A stretch of DNA of 64,000 bases from the NCBI GenBank assembly GCA_028714895.1, contig JAQTLM010000001.1:141468-205467 (forward strand), in the 5' to 3' direction. Every line of letters begins with the position of its first letter. The first letter of the stretch is position 1. A program made the translations under genes and the position numbers. The stretch comes from Gallionella sp. Its GTDB lineage: Bacteria > Pseudomonadota > Gammaproteobacteria > Burkholderiales > Gallionellaceae. Under the pieces are notes generated by a model. It was not told the DNA's origin. It was given only the letters and a program-made list of their open reading frames with translations, and made no database searches. Of the stretch, positions 48,731 to 56,485 are shown piece after piece.

Positions 48731-50431
48731 ATGCTGACGCTGTATATGGGGAATCGCTTGCGTGCCGGACGCTGGTTGTTGCTGGCGATGCTCGGGCTGT
48801 TGCATGGCGTGATGCTGCTCGGCGTGGTCAACCCGTGGGCGCATCCGTTGCTGCTTGCCCACCTTGGGCTGTTCCTGCTCTGGCAACCGTTGTGGCGCGG
48901 CGAGCGCGAAGTGGGGCGCGGCGGGCTCGCATTCATCGCGCTGGCGGCTGCGGTGGCGGTGTTCTGGCTGAACTGGTGGGTCATCGCCTTCTGGCTGACT
49001 GGCCTGTTTGGTTTGGTTGGCGCGCGCGTGTTTGCCTTTCGCGACCGCTGGACACGCCTGTTGTACCTGTCGGTGATGGCCTACCTGCTCGCGGCATTGC
49101 TGCTCTGGGTGGTGCCGAATTTATTTGCGGCGCAAGCCGCCATTGAGGTCGGGCGCGTCCTGATGTGGTATGTGCTGCCGGCGCTGCTGCTGGTCATACC
49201 GGCACTGAGCCTGCCGAGGCGGGCGGTTTTGCCGGTCGGCAACGAATCAGCCGAAAGTGCTCAGACAGTGGACTTTATTTATAGCCTGCTGCTGTTCATG
49301 CTGCTGACTCTGGTGACGCTCGGCAGCCTCGCCTTTATGACCTTGGCGCGGCTGGATTACCTCGAAGCGTTGCTGCGCACCCTGTTGCTGACGGGATTGG
49401 TATTGCTGGCGCTCGGCGGGTTGTGGAATCCGCGCTTCGGCTTCAGCGGCCTGCAAGTGATGTTTTCGCGCTATCTGCTGAATGTAGGCACACCGTTTGA
49501 AAGTTGGCTCACCCGGCTGGCCGAAACGGCGCAGCGCGAACCCGATCCGGCATCCTATTTGCGCCGCGCCACAGGGTTGCTGGCGGATTTTCCGTGGCTA
49601 TCCGGCCTGTCCTGGCAATCGCCCGACGGAGCCGGGCAACTCGGGCAATTCAGCAAACATGACGTGCAAGTACAAGAAGGCGAACTGCGCCTGACCGTAT
49701 ATGCCAAGCAATCGCTCAACCCCGCCGTGCTGCTGCACATTTACCTGCTCGCGCAACTGATCGGCTATTTTTACCAGGCCAAACAGCGCGAACAAAGCCT
49801 GCGCAATATCACGCGTTTGCAGGCGGTGTATGAAACCGGCTCGCGCCTCACCCATGACCTGAAAAACATGCTGCAATCGCTGCTTTCCCTCACCGCCCTC
49901 GCGCAAAGCAGTGAGCAGCGGGCGCAGCAACTGCTGCAACAACAACTCCCGCTGCTCACCCAGCGCATTGAATTGATTCTGAACAAACTCCGGCAACCGC
50001 AAAACGAAAGCGAAACACCGCAACTCACCCTGGCTGCCTGGTGGGATGCGCTGCGGCTGCGCAACCGGCACCAGGAAATTGTGTGGCATGCACCGGATAT
50101 TTTGCCGGACAAAAAAATCCCTGCCGTGCTGTTCGACTGCGTGCTGGACAACCTGCTCGACAATGCCCTGAGAAAACACCAAGCTGGGCATGACATCACC
50201 ATATCCGTCGAAATGTGCGCCGAACCATTGTGCCTCACCGTCTGCGATAGCGGCGACCCCATCCCGGAAGCCATCACCGCGAACTTGCTGCGCGGCGTGG
50301 TCGTCTCGGAAAATGGCTTGGGGATAGGCCTGTATCAAGCCGCGCACTGGGCCGAACAACTGGGCTATCGTTTGGCGCTGGCCAGCAACGAGGCGGGCAA
50401 GGTGTGCTTCGAGTTGCGCGATAGATCTTAG
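48731..50431 (+). CDS. Membrane sensor histidine kinase
   Basis: A 566-residue kinase. The N-terminal ~230 residues contain about seven hydrophobic segments, the middle (~270-350) looks like a GAF-like sensory region, and the kinase core has the H-box TGSRLTHDLKNMLQSLLSL (His ~379), N-box VLDNLLDNALRKH and G-box GLGIGLYQAA. The His is set in the THDLKN context typical of PrsK-like kinases; no response regulator gene is adjacent, so its partner is elsewhere. Confidence 0.82.
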   Translation: MLTLYMGNRLRAGRWLLLAMLGLLHGVMLLGVVNPWAHPLLLAHLGLFLLWQPLWRGEREVGRGGLAFIALAAAVAVFWLNWWVIAFWLTGLFGLVGARVFAFRDRWTRLLYLSVMAYLLAALLLWVVPNLFAAQAAIEVGRVLMWYVLPALLLVIPALSLPRRAVLPVGNESAESAQTVDFIYSLLLFMLLTLVTLGSLAFMTLARLDYLEALLRTLLLTGLVLLALGGLWNPRFGFSGLQVMFSRYLLNVGTPFESWLTRLAETAQREPDPASYLRRATGLLADFPWLSGLSWQSPDGAGQLGQFSKHDVQVQEGELRLTVYAKQSLNPAVLLHIYLLAQLIGYFYQAKQREQSLRNITRLQAVYETGSRLTHDLKNMLQSLLSLTALAQSSEQRAQQLLQQQLPLLTQRIELILNKLRQPQNESETPQLTLAAWWDALRLRNRHQEIVWHAPDILPDKKIPAVLFDCVLDNLLDNALRKHQAGHDITISVEMCAEPLCLTVCDSGDPIPEAITANLLRGVVVSENGLGIGLYQAAHWAEQLGYRLALASNEAGKVCFELRDRS

Positions 50432-50450
50432 AGTCAGTAGGAAACTGACC

Positions 50451-50477
50451 GCGTGGGCACAAAAAAACGTGCCCACC
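50451..50477. repeat. GTGGGCAC...GTGCCCAC hairpin
   Basis: gcgtgggcac and gtgcccaccc flank an A-rich loop 20 bp after the sensor kinase gene. Same family as the palindromes at 18462 and 19476; may function as a terminator. Confidence 0.65.
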
Positions 50478-50526
50478 CTACCAGACTACAGATAGTCTTC
50501 CCGCGCCTCATCCGCCCAAAGGATTT

Positions 50527-50748
50527 TCATTTGAGCAAAGCCCGTTCTTTTACCTTTCCGTTATTAATGGCTGCGACCGCGTTGCTTAAACGCTTGGCAT
50601 TAGCGGGGCTGCGCAGCAGGTAGGTGGTTTTTCCCAAGCGTTGAAGTCTTTCACCGCAGGCGTCAGCGGCACGCGATGCGCGGCCTGCCTTCATATCGCG
50701 CACGGCTTCCATCAAGCCATCCTGAAATTGCCGCATTTCCTTATCCAT
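50527..50748 (-). CDS. Small protein, Phd-like C-terminus, third gene of a toxin-antitoxin operon
   Basis: A 73-residue basic protein (MDKEMRQFQDGLMEAVRDMK). Its C-terminal YLLRSPANAKRLSNAVAAINNG resembles the toxin-wrapping tail of Phd/YefM-type antitoxins. The start at 50748 is favoured because AAGGGG lies at proper distance; ATG at 50754 is too close to it. It overlaps the 3' end of the ParE-like gene by eight bases, so it belongs to that operon. It may be a second antitoxin or a chaperone. Confidence in function is low. Confidence 0.55.
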   Translation of the reverse strand: MDKEMRQFQDGLMEAVRDMKAGRASRAADACGERLQRLGKTTYLLRSPANAKRLSNAVAAINNGKVKERALLK

Positions 50749-51037
50749 GTTCATTCCCCTTCGGCGGCCACTGTCTGGCCGTGTGAAATACGCGCAGTAT
50801 CTCGACGGTATCGTTGCGAACCCGATAGGGCAAAATGCAGGGGAGGTTTGACAGAACGAGTTCTCTTGTTCCGGGAATACGCCCTGGTCTCCCCAGATTG
50901 GGTTGCTCGCCCAGCAGCAGCGCGCTGTCGCGCAAATGGCAGACCAGTTTTGCCGCAGCTTTCGGGTTGTCCCGCGCGATGTAGATTGCCTCTTGGTCAA
51001 GATTCCGCAATGCGCCGCGCAGCCACCTAACCCGCAT
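50741..51037 (-). CDS. RelE/ParE family toxin
   Basis: A 98-residue protein beginning MRVRWLRGALRNLDQEAIYIARDNP with LLGEQPNLGRPGRIPGTRELVL, the usual ParE/RelE core, and IEILRVFHTARQWP at the C-terminus. Start at 51037 overlaps the antitoxin by 11 bp. ParE homologues inhibit gyrase and RelE homologues cleave mRNA; which applies here is unknown. Antitoxin first, toxin second is the standard order. Confidence 0.85.
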   Translation of the reverse strand: MRVRWLRGALRNLDQEAIYIARDNPKAAAKLVCHLRDSALLLGEQPNLGRPGRIPGTRELVLSNLPCILPYRVRNDTVEILRVFHTARQWPPKGNEHG

Positions 51038-51263
51038 GTTTTTTGACAACGGCGTTGAATTCGTCATCGGTAGCGAAGTCATCCCCGTCAGCTTCGGTAA
51101 CGGCTTGTTGAATTTCTGCGATTTGCCAGGATTCAATCTCAACGTAACGCCGAATCGCATCGCTGCCTAAAAAAGACTGCGAGCGATGCGTTGCCTTCGC
51201 CAATTTGTTTAGCTGCTCTTTTACTTCCTGAGGAACGCGAAGGCTCAGAATCGCTGTTTCCAT
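51027..51263 (-). CDS. Ribbon-helix-helix (CopG-type) antitoxin
   Basis: A 78-residue protein: METAILSLRVPQEVKEQLNKLAKATHRSQSFLGSDAIRRYVE is an RHH DNA-binding domain, followed by an acidic toxin-binding tail. AGGAG stands before the ATG at 51263. It should repress its own operon through the palindrome at 51277. Confidence 0.85.
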   Translation of the reverse strand: METAILSLRVPQEVKEQLNKLAKATHRSQSFLGSDAIRRYVEIESWQIAEIQQAVTEADGDDFATDDEFNAVVKKHAG

Positions 51264-51276
51264 AATCAATCTCCTT

Positions 51277-51298
51277 ATATGCGTATGTATACGTTCGC
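51277..51298. promoter_or_regulatory. Candidate antitoxin operator
   Basis: atgcgtatgtatacgttcgcat is an inverted repeat (atgcg...cgcat with inner cgtat/atacg) just upstream of the RHH antitoxin gene, the expected place for autoregulation. Confidence 0.6.
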
Positions 51299-51360
51299 AT
51301 CATGGTACATCATCTGGATATTGGATTGTTGCAAAAAAACCACACTTTTCGCATAAACTT

Positions 51361-51388
51361 TTGACAGATCTTCCCCCCTCTCTATACA
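51361..51388 (+). promoter_or_regulatory. Sigma-70-type promoter of the Cyc2-like gene
   Basis: A perfect -35 box TTGACA (51361-51366), a 16-bp spacer and -10 TATACA (51383-51388) lie 86 bp upstream of the ATG. A purine-rich AGAGGAAA site precedes the start. This is the clearest promoter in the window and suggests high expression. Confidence 0.75.
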
Positions 51389-51473
51389 GTCCGCAGCAGT
51401 GGTAGCAGGGGGGTTTTGCCATCACTTCGAGTCGTACACATTAAACTAACTTTTCTTTTAGAGGAAAAACACA

Positions 51474-52847
51474 ATGAAGAAAATCGTTCTCTCTCTGGCA
51501 AGCGTGTTGGCAGCAACCGCCTTTGCTCCAGAAGCATCGGCCGTTCCGTCGTTTGCCCGTCAAACCGGCATGGCTTGTAATGCCTGTCACTTCCAGACTT
51601 ACCCGGCGCTGACCTCTTTCGGTCGTGCCTTCAAATCTGGCGGCTACACCATGATGGGCGCGCAAGGCAAGGTGGAAGGCGAACACGGCCTGTCTATTCC
51701 TGACACCCTGAACGCGTCGATTTATACACAATTGCGTTACATCAAGACCAATGGCTCAAGCTTTGCAGCCGGCAATACCAAAACTGCTAACGGAGGCCGT
51801 TTTGACTTCCCGGACGAAATGGCGCTGTTCGTGGGTGGCCGCGTGTCTGAAAACATCGGCGCCATGATCGAAATCGCAATCCCTGGTGGGGTATCCATGG
51901 CCAACTTCAAGATGCCATTCATATTCGATGCGGGTAGCGCGAAGATCGGCGTGATTCCTTTCACTTCCGCAGGTATCGGCCCATCGGCCGGCTTTGAGTT
52001 GTTCGCTACCGGCGCTAACGCAGCCGGCCGGATCACGGAAAACGGCATGGGCTATAGCGCCGCAGAATACCTGGCTACATCAAACAACGCACCTGGGGCT
52101 GGTCTGGCAGGCGGTTCGACCTCAACCGGCGTGGCTCTGGTGGCATCCAGCGACCAGTTCCATATCAGCCTGACACCCTATTCTAATTCGGGTCCTGCTG
52201 TGCAGACCTCCAAGCTGGGCGGAACCTATCTGCGTGCCGCCTGGACACCCAGCTATAACAACTGGGATATGGGTTTAGGCCTGCAGTACTTTACCGGCAA
52301 GCCTGGCAATGGTGCCGCAGTTGTGGCTCCACCTCAATGGGAAGCCAAGGCGACCATCATTGACGGCCAAGCACAAGGCGAAGTATCCGGCATGCCCTTG
52401 GGTATCTATGCCAGCTATGGTAGGGCACCTGCGTCTTCCGCTACGCCCGGTGTCAATGGTGAAGGCGTCAATGGACTCAACTCAAGCACAACCAATAGCA
52501 GGACTGCTTTCGGCGTGATGGGCGACTTGTGGGTCATGCCCGGCACCTTGGGTTTGCAACTCGGTTTCATGCGTGCAAAAACGGGTCTGGCTAACGCTAC
52601 TACCCTGGCGCAAGAAAACGACAACTCAATCACGATTGGCGCACGCTACAAGATCCGCCAAAACGTGAAGTTCGGCCTGGCTTACACCAAGTTCTCCGGC
52701 TCTGCTTATGACATCGGCGGTTCCGGTGGTGCCAATACGGCCAACTATGCTCCGATAGTAGCGGGTGTGGCTGGCGCGCCTGCAGGCTCCCTGGCAACAG
52801 GATTGGGCTCCAGCCGCCTTACCGCCATCTTGTCCGCCGGTTTCTAA
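51474..52847 (+). CDS. cyc2: Cyc2-like outer-membrane monohaem cytochrome-porin (putative Fe(II) oxidase)
   Basis: A 457-residue protein with a signal peptide cleaved after ASA (23), then VPSFARQTGMACNACHF (haem C35-C38-H39) and PALTSFGRAFKSGGYT, which fits the conserved Cyc2 N-terminal signature. Residues ~75-457 show alternating hydrophobic/polar strands with Gly/Asn/Ser-rich loops and a C-terminal Phe, as in a ~16-strand beta-barrel. Cyc2 oxidises Fe(II) at the cell surface and passes electrons inward to periplasmic cytochromes such as those at 45062, 44276 or 30091. It has its own strong promoter and a strong terminator, and toxin-antitoxin modules on both sides. Related fused cytochrome-porins of unknown substrate share this signature, so iron oxidation is likely but not proven. 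Confidence 0.87.
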   Translation: MKKIVLSLASVLAATAFAPEASAVPSFARQTGMACNACHFQTYPALTSFGRAFKSGGYTMMGAQGKVEGEHGLSIPDTLNASIYTQLRYIKTNGSSFAAGNTKTANGGRFDFPDEMALFVGGRVSENIGAMIEIAIPGGVSMANFKMPFIFDAGSAKIGVIPFTSAGIGPSAGFELFATGANAAGRITENGMGYSAAEYLATSNNAPGAGLAGGSTSTGVALVASSDQFHISLTPYSNSGPAVQTSKLGGTYLRAAWTPSYNNWDMGLGLQYFTGKPGNGAAVVAPPQWEAKATIIDGQAQGEVSGMPLGIYASYGRAPASSATPGVNGEGVNGLNSSTTNSRTAFGVMGDLWVMPGTLGLQLGFMRAKTGLANATTLAQENDNSITIGARYKIRQNVKFGLAYTKFSGSAYDIGGSGGANTANYAPIVAGVAGAPAGSLATGLGSSRLTAILSAGF

Positions 52848-52936
52848 TCGGGCAATATGGATTAGCTCGCGTAGGTTGGGTTAGCGGCTTTATCGCGTAA
52901 CCCGGCAAACAAAAGCAAAAAGCAGTTGCAACATCA

Positions 52937-52967
52937 CAGGGGAGACTTCGGTCTCCCCTGTTTTTTT
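52937..52967 (+). terminator. Strong intrinsic terminator of the Cyc2-like gene
   Basis: A perfect 10-bp stem caggggagac/gtctcccctg with TTCG tetraloop is followed by seven T. A partial copy of its right half recurs at 53628-53649. Confidence 0.95.
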
Positions 52968-53030
52968 GCGTGGGTGAATTGCTAAAGGCAGCGAAAACGG
53001 CTTAAACTAACTCGACTTGAAGGGGAGTCA

Positions 53031-53291
53031 ATGCCGACGATTTCAATTTTCTACGGAATCATGATCAAGATGTATTGGGACGATCATGCGCCGCCACACT
53101 TCCACGCCGAGTATGGCGGTGCAGAAGCGGTGGTCGATATACAAACGCTGGAGGTCATCAGGGGAAAGCTGCCACACGGTGCTGCCATGCTGGTGAAGGA
53201 ATGGGCAATGCAGCACCGCAACGAGTTAATGGAGGACTGGAAGCTATGCGAACAATTACAAACACCAAACAAAATCACGCCGCTGGAGTAA
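53031..53291 (+). CDS. DUF4160 domain protein
   Basis: An 86-residue protein with the DUF4160 signature MPTISIFYGIMIKMYWDDHAPPHFHAEYGG and a C-terminal helix (AMLVKEWAMQHRNELMEDWKL). DUF4160 and DUF2442 genes commonly occur as pairs resembling toxin-antitoxin modules. It overlaps the next gene by 46 bp. Biochemical role unknown. Confidence 0.85.
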   Translation: MPTISIFYGIMIKMYWDDHAPPHFHAEYGGAEAVVDIQTLEVIRGKLPHGAAMLVKEWAMQHRNELMEDWKLCEQLQTPNKITPLE

Positions 53292-53560
53292 CACCACCCA
53301 TTCCCTGGAGGGTGTCCACGGTTGAAGCTTTACCGTCTTTCCGACTTTACGTGCAGTTTGAGGACGGCACGGAAGGTGCTGTGGATATGTCCAAATTCCT
53401 GGCGCGGGATTGCGGCGTATTCAAGGTATTGCGCAACGTGGAAACATTCAATGCGGCATATGTGGAGCATGGGGCAGTAACTTGGCCAAACGAATTAGAC
53501 CTGGCGCCGGACAAGATGCATGATGAGCTGCAAAAATCAGATGTGTATGTGATGCGGTAA
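53246..53560 (+). CDS. DUF2442 domain protein
   Basis: A 104-residue protein with the DUF2442 core VSTVEALPSFRLYVQFEDGTEGAVDMSKFL...VFKVLRNVETFNAAYVEHGAVTWPNELDLAPDKMHDEL (shown in part). The ATG at 53246 follows a GGAGG site inside the upstream gene. Likely partner of the DUF4160 protein. Confidence 0.83.
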   Translation: MRTITNTKQNHAAGVTPPIPWRVSTVEALPSFRLYVQFEDGTEGAVDMSKFLARDCGVFKVLRNVETFNAAYVEHGAVTWPNELDLAPDKMHDELQKSDVYVMR

Positions 53561-53585
53561 GGCGGCTGAATGCAGGGCAGTCCCT

Positions 53586-53649
53586 TCGGCAATGCTCTTC
53601 TGAGTTTATCGAAGGGCTCAGGGCAGGCTTCGGTCTCCCCTGTTTTTTG
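53586..53649 (+). repeat. Repeat unit before second RHH/ParE module (copy 1)
   Basis: ttcggcaatgctcttctgag, tttatcgaagggctcagggc and aggct form a ~46-bp unit repeated at 54305-54350. It is joined to cttcggtctcccctg + T-run (53628-53649), a 22-bp direct copy of the terminator half at 52946-52968. The tcgaagggctcagggc part resembles the dispersed cttcgacaagctcagggc repeat. Confidence 0.75.
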
Positions 53650-53730
53650 TGCTGTGAGGTTAGGTTGCATCAACAGACACTATCGGCAACAATGCGCTTC
53701 ATCTGTTGATATTCGTGTGAAGGGATAATC

Positions 53731-53997
53731 ATGGCTATAGTTTTGGATAATGAAATCGAAAGCAAAGTGCAGAAACTGGCCGAGGCTCGTCATTGCACGG
53801 CGCAATCAATTATGACTGAGGCAATACGCCAGTTCGTTGAGCGCGAAGAAAAGCGCGAAAGATTATGGCAAGATGGTCTTGCGGCGTGGCAGGAATACCA
53901 GGAAACCGGCTTGCATGTGACCATGGAAGAAATGGATAGCTGGCTGGCAAAACTTGAGGCAGGGGAAGATGCAGAATTGCCGAAATGCCACGTTTGA
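53731..53997 (+). CDS. RHH-type antitoxin
   Basis: An 88-residue protein: MAIVLDNEIESKVQKLAEARHCTAQSIMTEAIRQFVEREE (first part an RHH domain), then an acidic helical tail with MEEMDSWLAKLEAGEDAE. It overlaps the ParE-like toxin gene by 13 bp. AGGGATA precedes the ATG. Confidence 0.85.
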   Translation: MAIVLDNEIESKVQKLAEARHCTAQSIMTEAIRQFVEREEKRERLWQDGLAAWQEYQETGLHVTMEEMDSWLAKLEAGEDAELPKCHV

Positions 53998-54275
53998 TAT
54001 GGTCGGCTGCTGCCGCCAGAGGCATGGCGCGATTACACCGGTTTCTCGCGCAGAAAAATGCGGATGCAGCCAGACGCGCTATTCAATCAATTCGCATGGG
54101 CGTCAAAAATCTTGCCGCCCAACCGCAGATTGGGCGGTTTGCCGAAAATCAGAAACCTGAATTCCGCGAGTTGCTCATCGAGTTTGGCGACAGCGGCTAT
54201 ATCACTCTTTATCGCTATATGGATGATACCGTCACAATTCTGGCAGTACGCCACCAGAAGGAGATTGGTTATTAA
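53985..54275 (+). CDS. RelE/ParE family toxin
   Basis: A 96-residue toxin: LIWSAAAARGMARLHRFLAQ, then NLAAQPQIGRFAENQKPEFRELLIEFGDSGYITLYRY (in part) and VTILAVRHQKEIGY, the complete ParE-like fold pattern. It is only distantly similar to the toxin at 50741, so the two modules are probably independent acquisitions. Confidence 0.85.
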   Translation: MPRLIWSAAAARGMARLHRFLAQKNADAARRAIQSIRMGVKNLAAQPQIGRFAENQKPEFRELLIEFGDSGYITLYRYMDDTVTILAVRHQKEIGY

Positions 54276-54304
54276 GAGCTCAAGCTAAATGCTGGTTAGC
54301 CATT

Positions 54305-54350
54305 CGGCAAGGCTCTCCTGCGTTTATCGAAGGGCTCAGGGCAGGCTCCG
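54305..54350 (+). repeat. Repeat unit after second RHH/ParE module (copy 2)
   Basis: ttcggcaaggctctcctgcg, tttatcgaagggctcagggc and aggct directly repeat 53586-53631 with a few mismatches, so the toxin-antitoxin module is bracketed by direct repeats. Confidence 0.72.
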
Positions 54351-54367
54351 CCGATACCCATCAAACA

Positions 54368-54452
54368 GCTTTGCATAGCCATCTGGCTAGGTTGGCAAAC
54401 TACGCCAACCTAGTCATTGGTTAACAGCAAACATAACCAGCGACTTTGCTGG
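54368..54452 (-). repeat. REP-like palindrome, family B (copy 3) with family A half
   Basis: On the minus strand: gttaaccaatgactaggttg, gcgtagtttgcca, acctagccagatggctatgc. Next to it (54433-54452) lies a family A half, ataaccagcgactttgctgg. Confidence 0.75.
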
Positions 54453-54538
54453 CGATAAACGGGGAGCTTTGGCTACCCCATTTTTGTGTTCTGACCGGCG
54501 AAGTATCCCGCGAAAGAATGGATTGAGGATAGTGAGTG

Positions 54539-56461
54539 ATGAATCCGGGAAGAAACGACCCGTGCCCCTGCGGCAGCGGAAAAAAATACAAAAAATGTTG
54601 CCAAGGTAAATTCGAACCCCGCCTGCCGTTACGGACGGGGCAGCAGAGTGCCAATACCGTCGCACCTAATGGCAGGTCAAAAAGAACAGCACCAACCCCG
54701 GTCGAATTCAACCAGTTGGTCGCGCTGTTTAATGCCGGGCATCACGCGGAACTGGAAAGCCAAACGCGCTCGCTGCTTGAGCGGTACCCGGATTCCGGGT
54801 TTGCCTGGAAGGTGTTGGGCGCAACCCTCCAGATGCAAGGCAAGGACAGCCTGGCTGCGTTGCGGAAGGCGATGGAACTTCTGCCGGACGATGCCGATGC
54901 GCATTACAACTTGGGGAATACCCTCCTGATCCTGGGCCGGCTGGACGAGGCCGAGGCCAGCTACCGGCGGGCGCTGCAGGTCTGGCCGGATTATGTTGAC
55001 GCACATTATAACTTGGGTAACACTCTCCGAAACCTTGGCCGCCTGGATGAGGCCGAGGCCAGCTACCGGCGGGCGCTGCAGGTCAAGCCGGATTACGCCG
55101 AGGTGCATGGCAATCTGGGGAATATCATGCTGGAACAAGGCCGTCTGGCCGAGGCCGAGGCCAGCTACCGGCGGGCGTTACAGATCAAACCGGATTATGC
55201 AGTGGCGCATTACAATTTGGGCAATCTCCTTCATGATCTGAACCGTCTGGATGAGGCAGAGGCCAGCTACCGGCGAACGCTGGAGATTAAACCGGATTAT
55301 GTTGGGGCGCATAATAATCTTGGGATTACCCTTCTGGATTTGGGTCGCATGGACGAGGCCGAGGCGAGCCATCGGCGCGCACTGGAGATCAACCCGGATT
55401 TTGTTGAGGGACGCTTCAGCCTTGCGCAAGTCAGGAAAGTGCAGGCTGGCGACGAGAATCTGGCTGCACTGGTTGCGATCGAGGAAGCGGCACAAAACGG
55501 CGCCACCCCGCTATCGGATAAAGAGGCGGTGTACCTACATTTCGCGCTAGGCAAAAGCTATGACGACATTGGCGACTACGAAAAAGCCTTTCCACATTTC
55601 CTGAAAGGCTGCAAGCTGAAGCGCGCGACCTTCGATTACGATCCAGACCAAACCGCGCAGCACTTCGCCTCGATCATGCATGTTTTCGATCACCCGGCGA
55701 TGGATAGACTGCGCGGCGGCGGCGATCCTTCGCCTTTGCCGATCTTTGTATTGGGCATGCCGCGCTCCGGCACCACGCTGACCGAGCAGATCATCGCCAG
55801 CCATCCCGAGGTGCATGGCGCCGGAGAATTGCCCGACCTGATGGCAATTGCGCAGCGCAACATTGCGGGCGCTACCTTCCCGGATAACCTGCGCTCGCTT
55901 GACCAGGCACGGCTCGCTGCCTGGGGGGCGGAATATGTAGCCGGATTACAACGGCGTGCGCCGGATGCACGGCACATCACCGACAAGATGCCGGAGAATT
56001 TCCTGGCTGTCGGACTGATCCACCTGATGCTGCCCCATGCGAAGATCATCCACGTCAACCGTAATCCGGTGGATACCTGCCTATCCTGCTTTACCAAGCT
56101 GTTCAATCGTAAGCATGAATATTCCTATGACCTGGCCGAACTGGGGCGGTATTATGTTGGCTACGCCCGCTTGATGGAGCATTGGCGCACGGTATTGCCG
56201 AGCGGCGCTTTCCTCGACGTGCAGTATGAAGACATCGTGGCGGATCAGGAGGCGCAGTCGCGCCGCCTGATTGAGTATTGCGGGCTGGAATGGAACGATG
56301 TCTGCCTCGACTTTCACAATAACAAGCGCGCGATAAGTACGGCCAGCATGACGCAGGTACGCCAGCCGATTTACAAATCGTCGGTGGAACGCTGGCGGCC
56401 TTATGAGAAATTCCTCGGGCCGCTGCTTGATGCACTCGGCGAGCTTGCTCCCGGACGCTGA
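54539..56461 (+). CDS. SEC-C / TPR / sulfotransferase fusion protein
   Basis: A 640-residue protein. Residues 1-23 are a SEC-C zinc motif ([16 protein letters not shown]), ~55-310 are about seven TPR units, several nearly identical at DNA level (gaggccgaggccagctaccg recurs four times), and ~395-600 are a sulfotransferase domain with the PAPS 5'-phosphosulfate loop PIFVLGMPRSGTTLTEQI and the 3'-phosphate site VNRNPVDTCLSC. It transfers sulfate from PAPS to an unknown acceptor, possibly a polypeptide or glycan bound by the TPRs. cysC, 24 bp downstream, would make the PAPS. ATG at 54539 is chosen over GTG at 54536. Confidence 0.88.
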   Translation: MNPGRNDPCPCGSGKKYKKCCQGKFEPRLPLRTGQQSANTVAPNGRSKRTAPTPVEFNQLVALFNAGHHAELESQTRSLLERYPDSGFAWKVLGATLQMQGKDSLAALRKAMELLPDDADAHYNLGNTLLILGRLDEAEASYRRALQVWPDYVDAHYNLGNTLRNLGRLDEAEASYRRALQVKPDYAEVHGNLGNIMLEQGRLAEAEASYRRALQIKPDYAVAHYNLGNLLHDLNRLDEAEASYRRTLEIKPDYVGAHNNLGITLLDLGRMDEAEASHRRALEINPDFVEGRFSLAQVRKVQAGDENLAALVAIEEAAQNGATPLSDKEAVYLHFALGKSYDDIGDYEKAFPHFLKGCKLKRATFDYDPDQTAQHFASIMHVFDHPAMDRLRGGGDPSPLPIFVLGMPRSGTTLTEQIIASHPEVHGAGELPDLMAIAQRNIAGATFPDNLRSLDQARLAAWGAEYVAGLQRRAPDARHITDKMPENFLAVGLIHLMLPHAKIIHVNRNPVDTCLSCFTKLFNRKHEYSYDLAELGRYYVGYARLMEHWRTVLPSGAFLDVQYEDIVADQEAQSRRLIEYCGLEWNDVCLDFHNNKRAISTASMTQVRQPIYKSSVERWRPYEKFLGPLLDALGELAPGR

Positions 56462-56485
56462 CAGGGGCGAACTTATAGAAGAGAT

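Noticed and set aside
54900..55420. CRISPR-like regular repeats
   Set aside because: The ~102-bp periodic repeats are in frame and encode TPR units; there are no unique spacers between identical short repeats.
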